Shown here piece by piece: positions 12,478 through 23,760 of a stretch of DNA of 58,479 bases. The notes beneath the pieces were generated by a model. It had not been told where the DNA came from, made no database searches, and saw nothing but the letters and a program-made list of their open reading frames with translations. Source of the stretch: Reticulitermes lucifugus (Eukaryota > Arthropoda > Insecta > Blattodea > Rhinotermitidae); assembly GCA_026260175.1 (NCBI GenBank), contig JAKCWW010000203.1:5935-64413 (forward strand). The letters are read 5' to 3'. Positions within the stretch are counted from its first letter, which is position 1. The number at the start of each line of letters is the position of its first letter. A program made the position numbers and the translations under genes.

Positions 12478-12485
12478 ATCGCTCC

Positions 12486-12520
12486 TACATGTTTCGGCGT
12501 CACTCTCGCCATCCTCAGGG
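12486..12520 (-). repeat. Hammerhead-core-like hairpin
   Basis: On the minus strand: CTGAGGA, an extra T, stem GGCG-agagtga-CGCC, then GAAACATGTAG. The order and spacing fit the hammerhead core (CUGANGA, stem II, GAAA) apart from the extra U before stem II. Confidence 0.5.
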
Positions 12521-12530
12521 AGCTCTATAG

Positions 12531-13630
12531 CAAGATTTAAAACTGACTAAAATATTAATACATTAAAAAAGTAGTTTATATTATATTACAGTATTCTTGC
12601 AGCTAACAGTTTAATTCTTGTCGAACTGGTTAAGTGGATAAAGTAGTTGCTACTAGTTAAAATTTAAATTTGAAAGAGACAGAAGAAAGTTAATGCATAC
12701 TATTATGCGAGTGTTTATTTTTTCACAGCGGTCTAAATACAGATTCCGTTCTTCTGCGTCAGTGAATAATCGATTCCCCAAGTTTCGAAAGAAAGCGTTG
12801 CCATCTAAAAGTCAGAAATCGATTAACAAGTGAGACATAGTCATATCCCAGAAGAACTGAATTCTAAACCACAGTAACTTTCATGATAACACATATACAA
12901 TTTTCTATTATTAATTTGAGGATAGAGGAATTAAAATACTTCTGACGTTTTGGAGGTATATATCTAATTATCAAGTGTAGATGTAATGAGAATGGATGGA
13001 AGGTGTGTTATTTATGAAACAGCTTTCTGAAGTAGGTGCAGTCATGGGGCGTATGTAAATTACTTGTCAGAAGGGTAGGACGGTTGGAACGTTCGCCTCT
13101 TCCTACAAGAAAAAATAAATTGTCGATAGTGATAAGAGAAATATAAAATAATTCTTTATGTTAAATTATCTATCAAGGACTTTGAAGCGCAGTCTTATTA
13201 GTGACCTCTTCGAATCTCGACTGGGAGACCAATTATCCTAATTTTTTACGGTTTTTTACAGAATTTCCACGAATATTCCAGGATAATACCTTATATTATG
13301 CCACATTTCCTTTTAGATCCTTTCCAATTAATTGTTCACTAATCATAAATTTCGAGGCTATAAATTCTGAGCTACTGACAATGTCCTTATATAAGCCACA
13401 GAAAAAATTGTAGGTGTATGACTGGCCTGAATATAAAGATCAATTTAACGGACGACATGAAAAGTTACGCATTGAAGAATATGTTTTTGACTGATGTATG
13501 CTTTGAAATACTTATGTGTTTTTCTGTTTCTTGCCCCTCTCTTTCGAGTGTTCCAATAATTTCTATTTCTTTCGTGATGTCCCTGACACTTTTAATTCTC
13601 CTCTTCAGACGAATTTTGTTTTTTTCTCAT
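12531..13630. other. No gene recognised
   Basis: AT-rich, with no supported exon, RNA gene or element. Confidence 0.4.
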
Positions 13631-13873
13631 AGCTCAATAGCCCTAGTGCGCCTAGACTTCCTCTACGAAGTTTCTCGATCACATTCAGACACACCACACT
13701 CGATAGGACTCCTCTGGACGAGGGATCATTCCGTCGCAGAGACCTTTACGTGACAACACACAACACTCACAAGAGACAGACATCCATTCCCCCTGTGGGA
13801 ATCGAACCCACAATCCCAGTAAGCGAGCGGCCGCAGACCCACGCCTTAGACCGCACGGCCATTCGGATCGGTC
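13631..13873 (-). mobile_element. SINE family 2, minus copy
   Basis: It aligns with 6471..6738 in reverse: gacgagggatcattccgtcg, gcagagacctttacgtgaca, then gggaatcgaacccacaatcc (B box, well kept) and the gcggccgcagacccacgcct A-box region. The 3' end shares the ctagtgcgcctaga block with the copies at 1 and 27100. Confidence 0.85.
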
Positions 13874-16650
13874 ATGTTTATTATTACTTGAATATATTTA
13901 GGCCTATTTTTCTATATTTGATCTCGCTTTATTTTCTCTCCTTTTTCCTTCTTTGTGCAAATTTATATGAAAGAACCATTACATTATCAGCGCAGAATAC
14001 AGTCTCATTTATCCAAATGCAGCACTAGCGAAATAATGTAAATATCACTAGACACTTTACCCCAATAGCGAACCGGATTCCCCATTTACCAGTTATCACT
14101 GGTTAAGGTGTAGCCGAAGTAACTGCCATACCGATGTTGCTCCACGTCGGGAGATAGCCGTAAAATTGGTGCCGGCGTCGTGAGTCCGCGCCGTGTGGAG
14201 GATCATTATTCGAGCGGGATAAGGAGCCTATTGGACGCTGTTAGCTGGGACGACATCGACGTGCGCTTTGGTGTTCTTATAACAACAGCAGAGTGTACAG
14301 AACCCGCACCCCGAATGCAGAGATGTGAGGTCGCCTTCGTTAAGAGGATCCGTCATTTGACGTCATATTTGTTACATCATTCTCTGAGCCTGAACGTTGT
14401 ATCTTACAGCCAAAACAGTGTTTGAGAACTCGGTGCTGAGGGGAATATTTGAATTTTATGAGAAGGTGTGACGGGAAAGATTGAAAATGTGCTCAATGAG
14501 GAGTTTTGTAATCGGTACTCTTCGATACTATTGAAGCCGTTGCATGAAGTTGATCACATTCCTCCATATGTTGACCACTTTTCTTCATATGATGCCGAGG
14601 GTAGAAATGAATGAATCTATAAGTCTTTCCCCCATAAGCCTTTATTGTACAGTGCTTAATTAAGTACATGAATGACTTAACGTTAATAAGTATTATTATT
14701 ATGGCAATTACATAAAGAAGAATTATGAAAGAGAGGCAGGCATATAACAAGCATGGGAAAATCAAGAAACAAGAATTTTGGTTGGAAAGTCTGAAGAGTA
14801 AAGACCATTTGGGACATCAAGGCTTAGACCTGAGAATAACATTAAAAGAGATGAGTTTCTTATGCACACTGCAATAAACATTGCGGTCCAGTAGAAGGCG
14901 GTGTGTTTGTTGACTAAGCAGCTGCTTTCTGTTGACACTCCGTTGAAAAATACTGCTCCTTATTTACGGTAGTTAAGTGAAAGGGAACAATTTAGAAAAC
15001 ATCGGACGTCTGTTTCCTCCAGCGGTCACTATTCCTTTTTGGGTGGTCAAATTAAAATATACTTCATCGAAAAAATAGTAGGTACAGATACATACGCAAA
15101 TATATTAGAAGGAGCCGGGATAGCTCAGTCAATATAGTGACTAAATTACAGGTTGGACAACGAGGAATCGTTCTTCGGTTCCTGGCAGCAGCAAGAAAGT
15201 TTTCTCTTCTCCAAAACATCCAGACCTTTTCTGAGATCCACTCAGCCTCCTACACAATGGGTACTGCGGGTAGAGCGGACGGGACTTGAAGCTGAGAACT
15301 CATCTTCACATATTGCCGAAGTCAAGAATGAGTGGAAGCGTATTTCTACTCCCACCGCTTGCGTTCATGGCATGTGCAGGGACAGATTTATCCTTTTAAT
15401 AGCTTAGAAACATTGTGCAAGTCACGGAGAAGGAGCACGCGTTCTGGTCCTTCTCGTGTAGAACTCCTGCAAGTACTAAAAGCATTATCCACCGTTCCGG
15501 CTTTAATTCCTGTGCGCTGCTAGTAGTGAGGGAGACGTTCGCCCTCGTGATATTATTAGGCAACTGCTGTGCATGAAATAGCTCGTATATAGAGCACAAA
15601 ATCTCTCCCTCTACGTCACTTCAACCCCCTGTGTTTCTTCATGTGCTGGGTGACCTACCAGAATGATGGTCGGCACTTAAAGGGAAACTTTGCTGAGGTT
15701 AAAACCGACGAAGACTGCAGCAGCGAAGTCGTCAAGAAACTGAGGCGTGGTGACCCGAGGCTTTATTGTCCGTTATAAACAGGTGGAAGGAGCGAAATGC
15801 CAGGAGCGGCTCGTACTTTGTGTTTGTCAAGTTGCCTTGTTTTGTGAGCTACTATAATGAACCTAGGTTGGATTTATTTTGCTGATGTATAAGATCCCAT
15901 TGCAGATTATCTTTAGCGACGTTCATCTGTGACATTCAAGATGCTCACGATGGTTATGTTAAGATCAGGTTATTCAGGGATGTGACGCGGTGTAGTTTGT
16001 TAGGTATTAACTTTTCTTCCCCGAACACGTACAAGCACCATTTCTGCAAAATATACATAATTTCTCGGCATCATAATTCAGAAAACCAAAATTTTGTCCT
16101 TTATTATTGTTTTCCTTCATTCAACACGCAAATAAACATCGAGTTAGTGGATTAAAGTTTGCAAGATTTGAGGTCCTCACAGTCGCGTTTCTGAAAGTCC
16201 AAGTCCTCTGGGATGTTACAGCGAGTCGACAGGGAAACAATTACCTTCGTTTGAAGGAAAAGACTGAAGATGAACATAGTACGTTTCTTTGAAACGTCGA
16301 CAAATATTTGCCCATTGACAAGGCGTAACAACCAAGAAACCTTGAATCTTCGACTTCATCTTTATTTATTAATGACTAATTTCAGACGCTGTCAGTATCT
16401 GAGAGGATAACGTCGAATAAGAAGTTATTTATTGAATGGTAAAGTTGAGGGAAGTGCAATGAAGCGGCAGTGGTTAATTTCAGGTCTTTGTGCCGGAATT
16501 TATTCGAGGAACTGAGCAAAGCTACAAACAGCTGTCTAAAAGGGCTGATAAGCGCACCGCGATTGGAGACTAGAGCATCCAAATAAGAAGCAGAAATACC
16601 ACTCACTCGGCCTCGATTCTCTGTACAGTAACTAGCAATAAAAGCCTAGA
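13874..16650. other. No gene recognised; scattered repeat traces
   Basis: Around 14474..14545 a decayed plus-strand frame resembles the LHNEELxxLYSS region of LINE family B. At 15112..15140 ggagccgggatagctcagtc looks like the head of another tRNA-derived SINE without a recognisable body. At 16190..16335 words shared with 35154..35375 (tctgggatgttaca; gaaacgtcga) suggest a diverged single arm of that foldback family. The 81-aa frame at 14180..14425 has no features I recognise. Confidence 0.35.
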
Positions 16651-16654
16651 GAAA

Positions 16655-17205
16655 TTAAATCCGGGATTGCCATGACAAAAACAGTACTCAACAAGACAAC
16701 GACTCTTTTCATCAGCAAATTTGACTTAAATTTAAGGAAGAAACTAGCGAAAGGTTACAGTTTGAGCATAGTTTTGTGTGGTGCTGATAATCGGGCACTT
16801 CGGAAAGTAGATTAGAAATGCCTTCAAAGTTCCGAAATATGGTGCTTGAGAAGGATGGAGAAGATCAGTTGGACTGATCGTGTGAAAAATAAAGAAGTAT
16901 TACATAGAGCCAAGAAGGAAGAGAATATCCTACATGCAATAAAACAAAGAAGGTTAACTGGATTGGACACATCTTGAGTAGGAAAAGCCTTCTTAAACAC
17001 GTTATTTAAGGAAAGGTAGAGGAATGCATAGAAGTAACGGGAAGACGAGGAAGAAGAATAAGAATAAGAAGAAGAAGACGTAAGCAGCTACTGGATGACC
17101 TTAAGGAAAAGACAGGGAACTGGAAATTGAAAGCGGAAGCAATAGATTGCACTCTGTGGAGAACTCGCTCTGGAAGTGGCTAGGGACCTGTCGTGAGAAA
17201 GACTA
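16655..17205 (+). mobile_element. Non-LTR retrotransposon family A, 3' end, broken
   Basis: In one plus-strand frame with stops and frameshifts I can read KFDLNLRKKLAKGY, then VLCGADNRALRKVD, then WCLRRMEKISWTDRVKNKEV, then NILHAIKQRR. This is the reverse-transcriptase C-terminal linker and tail of an endonuclease-reverse-transcriptase polyprotein. The GRRGRR and KQLLDDLKEK tail follows, and the fragment ends near a short tgatgatga run. About a dozen inactivating changes make it non-functional. Confidence 0.75.
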
Positions 17206-18605
17206 CTTGATGATGAAGCCGAGAGGAGCTGTGATCTAATGTTTCTGAACTTGTCATGCACTTTCCATTTCCTCTAGACTGTGAGGACATGGGAGCGATG
17301 ATCCGTCACCTAGAAACAAGATGTCTAATTTCATTTCCACAAAATCAAACACAGGGTCACAAGCCCCTATTCTAAGCCTGGTTAATCCTAGGATTCCTGT
17401 GTTGTGGGATGTAATGCTTCGTCGCTGGATAAATGGTTCCTAAAACCTTGAAGTTGAAGGCGAGGTGCTCCTTCGAAACGTCGGAAACCACGTATTAACT
17501 GAGGCAGCGACACGTGCCACAAGTCAGCAATCCTATTACGTGGCTGTGAGAATCACAAATATTTCACGTTAAAGCTGTCTAAAAAGTATTGAGGTTGCTC
17601 TGTCGATTGTCAACATCGATAATGAATAAATGAAAGCGATTCAATCAGAGATCTTTACGTAGTTTGGTCTTGTTTGTATCTTTCAGAAGTCAACCTTAAC
17701 ATTTAATGTTTCTCAGTGAGTTTGATTTTTTTCGCTTTTTGTACTCCGATAATTGTATTGGCACTGTTAGGTTTACCATATTTTATTATTGTAAGATTGA
17801 AAGCATTGTGCTGTGAGAATTCGAAGTCTTTTGTTATGTTAAAGCAACTCCTTCGGTTAGAGAGGAATATTGCACAATCTTCTGAAATGTGGACCCACGT
17901 ATGGATTTATTTAAAGCATGGAATTTATTTCCTGCTTTATTACAGTTGGTTTGATCGCCCCATCCAAGTGTCTGGAAGTTAAGTGAGTCGTAATTTTCGG
18001 TTCTTGTACTTTCATTTTGTATATCGTATCACAAGGGATTGTGTAGAATAAAGCTTCTTTTCTACTCAAACTCCTTCGAATTTTATGTTTAGGTTCTGTA
18101 TAGTGAAGAACACCTCAGCTTGTTTTCATGAGTACACAAATATTTAAAGACGTTTGCATAATATAAAGGGGCAGTAAGTTCCAAAATATTAATAGGCCCT
18201 TTCATATTACGTTACGTATGTGGGGTGACAATTAAGTAGTACCAACTCAAACGCTATTGGCTAACAGCAACTTTACTAGGTATTTACTATATGCAGAAGC
18301 ACGACTGTTGGGAGAGCAATGTGCAATTTATATAGCCATGGGTTGGGGAGGAATGAGGCGCCGAGTTAGCTCTCATTCTGCATCTCCCTTGTAGCTAGCA
18401 GTCAGTTATATTAAATGTTCTCTTTTCTCGTATACTAGTTCTCTAAACGATATACTGTCGCTGCTTTGAAATATCACCTTGAGCAAGTAGGCGACCCGAT
18501 GTGCACTCCATCTGCTGTGCCAGCTCCATATTCACCTTATCTTGAATTAAAAATGAACTTCTCAGGTTACAAAGAAGTATATGAAGTTATCCCTCGAAGT
18601 TACGT
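17206..18605. other. No gene recognised
   Basis: Around 17455..17500 a gaaacgtcgg fragment belongs to the dispersed family noted near 440 and 35300. The 88-aa frame at 17716..17982 has a hydrophobic start but no known domain or splice context. Confidence 0.35.
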
Positions 18606-19286
18606 CCCACGTGGTTCAGAGGCGGGCGACTTTAGTCGAGACAACGTAAGTCAAGACAGATTTTCCCATAAACGCAATGTTAAGGATAGTGAGGGTGTTT
18701 TATATAATGTATTTTGACCAACAAAAACATAAAATCTTGCTTTTAAAAATTTTACAGTAAATGACATGACTACCAAATGACAATTTGTGTAGGAAATACG
18801 TCCTCTTGAATTGTAAGCGCGTCATCTGCATCATCATCTCAAATGTCCAACGACGCACGTAGCGATGAACAAATACTTCAAGGTGACTTGAATAAGTCAA
18901 GCATTGTATTCTGGCGAGACTAAAACTTCTTATATCTCACAATTCCTCGTCCATTTGTTACTGCTAGTTCCAGTCAGTATCCTCAAACCCATTGACGCCA
19001 ACTTCAATGAGTCAAGGACACTCAGTCAACTGCAAAACCGTTATGGTCCTCTCCTTAATTTCAGACTCAGGTCCCTGAGCTTTGTGAGGTGCTCTGTAGT
19101 TCCGAATTTCAGCAAGATGACCAAACGTGAGTTTCTGATTATGGGGGTTTACCAAATCGAAGATATCTTTAGCATCCCATACACGGATATGCGTTCTTAG
19201 CTTATCGTACTGAGACTGGGGCAAACAACTTAATTTCGGAAAGACGTAAGTCGAGACGACGAAATTTGAGGGATGACTGTATACAT
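18606..19286. mobile_element. Possible pogo/Tigger-like element remnant
   Basis: The right end (about 19244..19286) reads, on the minus strand, cagtcatccctcaaatttcg followed by tcgtctcgacttacg. This resembles the CAGT..TCCCTCG termini of pogo/Tigger elements. A related gtcgagacaacgtaagtc word lies near 18635..18655. The two ends are not cleanly inverted and no transposase is seen. Confidence 0.3.
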
Positions 19287-19394
19287 GCAGCTTTCACGAA
19301 GCTGGGCAAATATGAAAATTACCTTTTTCAAGAGGTTTTTAGCTCTACAAACGAGAGAAACCAGAATCCTCTCCAGCGTTTGCACCATTGTGTA

Positions 19395-20697
19395 AGAAGT
19401 GCTACCCAAAAATTCCGAAATTTGAACGTCGCGAGGGAACCGTTTTTAGTACGGATTAGTGGCGCATGGTAGCGCTGCACGTACCCTTTATGAACCAGTG
19501 TGCGACGTGGCTTTGCGCTGAGTGCACGCATTCTTTTGATCTACGCGTTTTTATAACGCCGTGTTTGTGCCGCTTCGCGATTTTTTTTGTTGAAATGGTG
19601 AACGTGAAGGAGCAGCGTGTTTGCATCAAGGTTTGTTTCTAACTTGGCAAGAGTGCGGCAAAACTCACCAAATGCTTAAACAAGCATTTGGTGATGACGC
19701 TTTTTGTCAGACGCAAACCTGCGACTGATGTAACCGGTTTATAATGGCCGAAAGTCAGTTGACAATGACGAAACTTCTAGTCGACCTTCAACCGGCACAA
19801 CGCCGGAAAATGTTGCAAAAGTGCGTGAGGTTTTCCGCGAGGACCGTAGGCGAACGATCTGTGACGTTTGCAACATTTTGGAATTGTCATACAGAACATG
19901 CCAGCGCATTTTGTGGGACGAAATCAACATGAGGCGGATTGCTGCAAAATCCGTGCCAAGGCTGCTGACTGACGACCAGAAGCAACATCGGCTGGAAGTC
20001 AGCATGGAACTTAAGGAGCAGGTAAGAAATCACCGAGACTTCCTTTCCAAGGTCGTAACTGGTGATTAAAGTTGGATTTGTAGGTACAACCCTGACACAA
20101 ACCAGCAATCGTCCTAGTGGAGGTGTCAATCTTCACCCCGGGCCGAAGAAAGCGCAGAAATTGAAAGAAATGTGAAGTAAATGCTGATCTACTTTTTTGA
20201 CATTGACGGGATTATCTATAAGGAATTCGTACCTCCAGGTCAGACCGTCAATGCGAAGTTCTATTGCGACTTCCTGAGGCTGAAGCGGCCAGAAAAATTG
20301 CGCATGAACAACTGGGTGCTCCGTCATGACAGTGCGCCCGCGCACATCGCTTTGTCTGTGTAGTAGTTTTTGGCCTCCAAAAAACATGACGGCCCTCCCC
20401 CACCACACTAACTCGCCTGTTTTAGCCCCCTGTGACTTCTTTCTCTTTCCCAAGATGAAAATCAAGTTGAAGGGGCCAAGATTTGACACCGTAGAGGAGA
20501 CCCAGGCGTAATGGCATAAAGGTGCTGAAGACGCTGACACAAAAGGACTTCCAGGACAGCTTCCGATCGTGGTAGAAACGTTGGGATCGTTGTGTACGCT
20601 CCCAAGGGGACTACTTTGCAGGGGACGGTGGCTATTAGGACTTTGAGTGTGTCTACTTTTTTCTGATAAATTTCGGGGACTTTTGGATAGCACCTCG
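19395..20697 (+). mobile_element. mariner (Tc1/mariner superfamily) element, full length, inactive
   Basis: The imperfect terminal inverted repeats are about 29 bp. The left (agaagtgctacccaaaaatt) and right (in reverse, cgaggtgctatccaaaagtc) both continue to a shared gaaattt. A TA lies directly outside each end (19393..19394 and 20698..20699), the mariner target. The length of 1303 bp is typical. A single transposase remnant lies inside. Confidence 0.92.
19595..20638 (+). pseudogene. mariner transposase pseudogene
   Basis: The remnant of a DD34D-type cut-and-paste transposase runs from ATG at 19595 to a TAG at 20636..20638, close to the usual ~1.04 kb. In order I can see the N-terminal helix-turn-helix region (TH-MLKQAFGDD), then REVFREDRRRTICDVCNILE and RIAAKSVPRLLTDDQK. 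The first catalytic Asp follows in VVTGD, but the next codon is TAA instead of the conserved Glu. The second Asp is kept in RHDSAPAH. The third lies in LAPCDFFLFPK, although the preceding SPD has become SPV. Frameshifts in the first quarter (around 19700) and near 20110..20170 and 20370 also break it. It cannot make transposase. Confidence 0.9.
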
Positions 20698-20866
20698 TAT
20701 GTCGTGAGCAGGTATTCCATCGTCAGGGGCGTAAAGCTGACATCTCGTCCTCTACTGCTGATGTATAAAATATGTGAAACTCTACTTGCAGATTCCCTGT
20801 ACGCCTTTGTGGTGTGCTGCACAAACATAACCTTATATTCACGGTTTATTTTTATTATCAGGTTTG

Positions 20867-20868
<2 letters not shown>

Positions 20869-20926
<58 letters not shown>

Positions 20927-20976
20927 NNNNNNNNNNNNNNNNNNNNNNNNNNNNNNNNNNNNNNNNNNNNNNNNNN

Positions 20977-21032
<56 letters not shown>
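20869..21032. repeat. (CA)n microsatellite containing an assembly gap
   Basis: There is pure CA on both sides of a 50-N gap (20927..20976). Its true length is unknown. The long frames spanning it on both strands are artefacts of the repeat. Confidence 0.95.
20927..20976. other. Assembly gap, 50 N
   Basis: A run of N of round size inside the CA repeat, probably a fixed-size placeholder. Confidence 0.98.
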
Positions 21033-21038
<6 letters not shown>

Positions 21039-21105
21039 CGTTTGCAACAAACGTGTAGAAATAACTTGTTTAATATAATTGTGCAGATACCTTCACTGTA
21101 ATTGG

Positions 21106-21402
21106 GTAAAGCTATCACATTACAGGCCTGGACAGGCCCTTAGGGCTCCATGAGGTCGAGGCATCCAGAATTTCTAGACAATTGGCACATGAATTTGGTA
21201 AGGTTATCAGCCCTACGCACTGGCCGCCTTTATCCCCAGGAGATATCTAGAGATATATGTTAGAGGCTGAGTCGACCCCAGGGCCATAGTGAGGCCGGAA
21301 AGATTAAGTCAATGAAAAATTCCAATGACCCCATCGGGAATCGAAACCGCGACCCTCCGGCTTGTAGCGCAGTGCCTCAACCAACTGCGCCACCTCGTGC
21401 CA
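21106..21402 (-). mobile_element. SINE family 3 (tRNA-derived), minus copy
   Basis: On the minus strand the head reads ggcacgaggtggcgcagttg, then gttgaggcactgcgctacaa and the B box ggtttcgattccc. The body (gtcgactcagcctctaac; gccctaagggcctgtccagg) ends gtgatagctttac. It matches 46882..47177 over its full length. Confidence 0.88.
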
Positions 21403-21493
21403 ACGCGCACCATGGTAACTGGGTACTGTTTTATAAAAGTGGGAGCTATAGAGCAGTTTTAAATTACCATGTGGTTCGTATGTCGAAATGTTT

Positions 21494-21546
21494 CATGATG
21501 ATGATGTTTATCATCATCATTATCATCAAAATCATAATCATTATCA
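21494..21546. repeat. ATG/ATC trinucleotide repeat
   Basis: An imperfect run of ATG turning into ATC and ATA units. Confidence 0.8.
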
Positions 21547-23394
21547 ACCCATCTGAACACGATCTCCAGTAACCCAGTCTGTATCGATCTGGGTACATCC
21601 AGCCCACAAGTCAGACGCATTACTGATAATGTTACTTTTTCGATATCATTATAGCATCTTTTAACATGTTTCCTTCCAAGTTATTTCGAATTCACCCTAT
21701 ATGACTATAACTACATAACTATCCACGTTTTCTATTTCGATGGTACATAAAGTTTGTAGCTAGTACAGTGCCATTCTTCAATCTGCAAATTATTTAATGG
21801 CGTTAACTAAAGTGAGAGGTCACCCTCAGGAGGAAATTTCTTTTGAAAAAGCCTCAGGTTTTAACTGGTTGATGGATATCTTTTACGAGAGTAACGCCAG
21901 CATCAGCTTCTTACAAATAAATACTTTCGGAACACGTAAGTGATCCCGTCCTCAGCTCCACGGAAGATTGCATTAGAATTCATGACTTGTTATCTTGATA
22001 TCCTCATCAAAATTTGTTTCGTACATTGTTCTTTATTTCTGTTTATTTCAGTTTTCGCTAATGTATTTTTCGCCCCATAGCCACAATATCCCGAATTTTG
22101 CACAAAATTTTGCAAAGGCAGCTTCAACATTTTTTGTTATATCCTGGAGCAATATATGGCAAATAAAAATTTAATTTCAGAAATCTGCCATATAATCGAT
22201 TGTGTCGGCAAATTACTACATACATGATTAGTTTCAAAGACAATTAAAAGCTTGTGAGAGCAGTATAGAGGGAAATGAGTGAGCTACTGCAATAATAACT
22301 CAGTCAAGTGGCTTGAACTGTTAGGACGTCGTGAGGCGAGCGTTTCCTTTACTGAAACACCAGCTGACACCATGAAACTTGCTCTGGTATAGAGCAGCCA
22401 TAGGCACATACAGATTCTCTCCCTGAGTCTGGAAATATACAGCCTTTACGGGAGGCGGTCTATAGACGAAACCTGGTGCTACATATTGGGCTGTGGGGGG
22501 AATTGTTAACACTTGTGTGTCGAATTTATTAGACGTAGGATATATTTTTATATATTACACATAACCTCGTAGGGTGTACTCCCTCTCTGTACTGCCATAA
22601 GGTCTGATTCAGTAGGAGGAAGGTGGGGTGCTGCGTGGTATATGAGAGAAACGTATGATACGAAACGCACCCCTCCCTCCCTCTTCTCTACCCCTTCTGC
22701 AAAACTGTGGAAATACTGGTCTGTCGCGAGGTTTTGACCGCTAAATTTGTTCCATTGGCTACTTTCCTATCGTTACAAATAGCATTTTTTTTTCGTGTTC
22801 GCTACTGCCTCTGCAATGCTAGGAACACCATCCCCTGCCTTCACAGCATAAAATGTCGCAACCACAAGTTGTATTATATGACTCCACCAGAACATGTGGT
22901 TGCCGATCGGTTTCTGCAACGGCTAACGTCGTTCATATTGTCTCTATAATAACACTAATGCACAGTGGTTGCTGAAAAAAAAATTTCCGAGAGAAATGTG
23001 TAGCTTACCGCAGAATTACAACTTCAGGTCTCCGGTGCCAAAATGACTGTGCAGTCCACAATGCAATATCGTTACTATCAGGAAATACGCCCATCCATAC
23101 CGTATACTGGCGATGGCAATACTTTCATTACACTTCGTTCAGTAATAATGACTTACAAATGTCCACAAGAATTAATGAAACGAAATTTCCAGCTTTTGGT
23201 GTCCAAAATTGCATTAAGGTGCATGCTGAGTGAAGGCTGCTACCTTATCGTGATGCTACAGTGTTAGAGCGTAATACTGTTTGTGGCTGTTAATCAAACA
23301 TTACTGAATATTAGTCTACGATTATTGGACATTAAATTATGTGCTTGGAGTGTCGTGGTTGCATAGTACATGCTCTAGGGTAAGCAGAACGGCC
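21547..23394. other. No gene recognised
   Basis: Short frames only. A small pyrimidine-rich stretch lies at about 22668..22700. Confidence 0.4.
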
Positions 23395-23760
23395 TTTGCA
23401 AATTATGATTTTGGGCTGAGGAAAACGTTTGGCCCTAAGACGGAGGAAGAAACGGAAGGCTAAAAAACCAGCCTAATGACGACCTTCATTACATGAATAT
23501 TGTTAAGGCCATCGTATCAAGAAAGATAGGATGGGTAGGACATGTGGCACGAATGGGAGAGAAGTGCATAGAGGATTTTGGTGGGGAAAACTGAGACTGC
23601 TTGGAAGACCGAAGCGTAGTTCTTATATAGATAGGATGGGGTTATGTGCGTTGGATTCATCTGGCTCAGTGCAAGGAAGAGCGGGGGCTTTGATTAATAC
23701 GACAATGAACATACGAGTTCCGTAAAATGCGTAGAATTTCGTGACTAGTCGAGAAGCTAT
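23395..23760 (+). mobile_element. Non-LTR retrotransposon family B, 3' end, broken
   Basis: The decayed frame shows IVSRKIGWVGHVARMGEKC, the conserved RWAGHVARMGE motif of the reverse-transcriptase C-terminal tail. Then come GG-ENLRLLGRPKRSSYIDRMG and a terminal N-RVP segment, as in the copy at 55855..56325. Confidence 0.75.

Noticed and set aside
20133..21101. Long open frames on both strands (up to about 300 aa) across 20133..21101
   Set aside because: They run through the CA repeat and the 50-N gap and take up antisense mariner sequence. They are composition artefacts.
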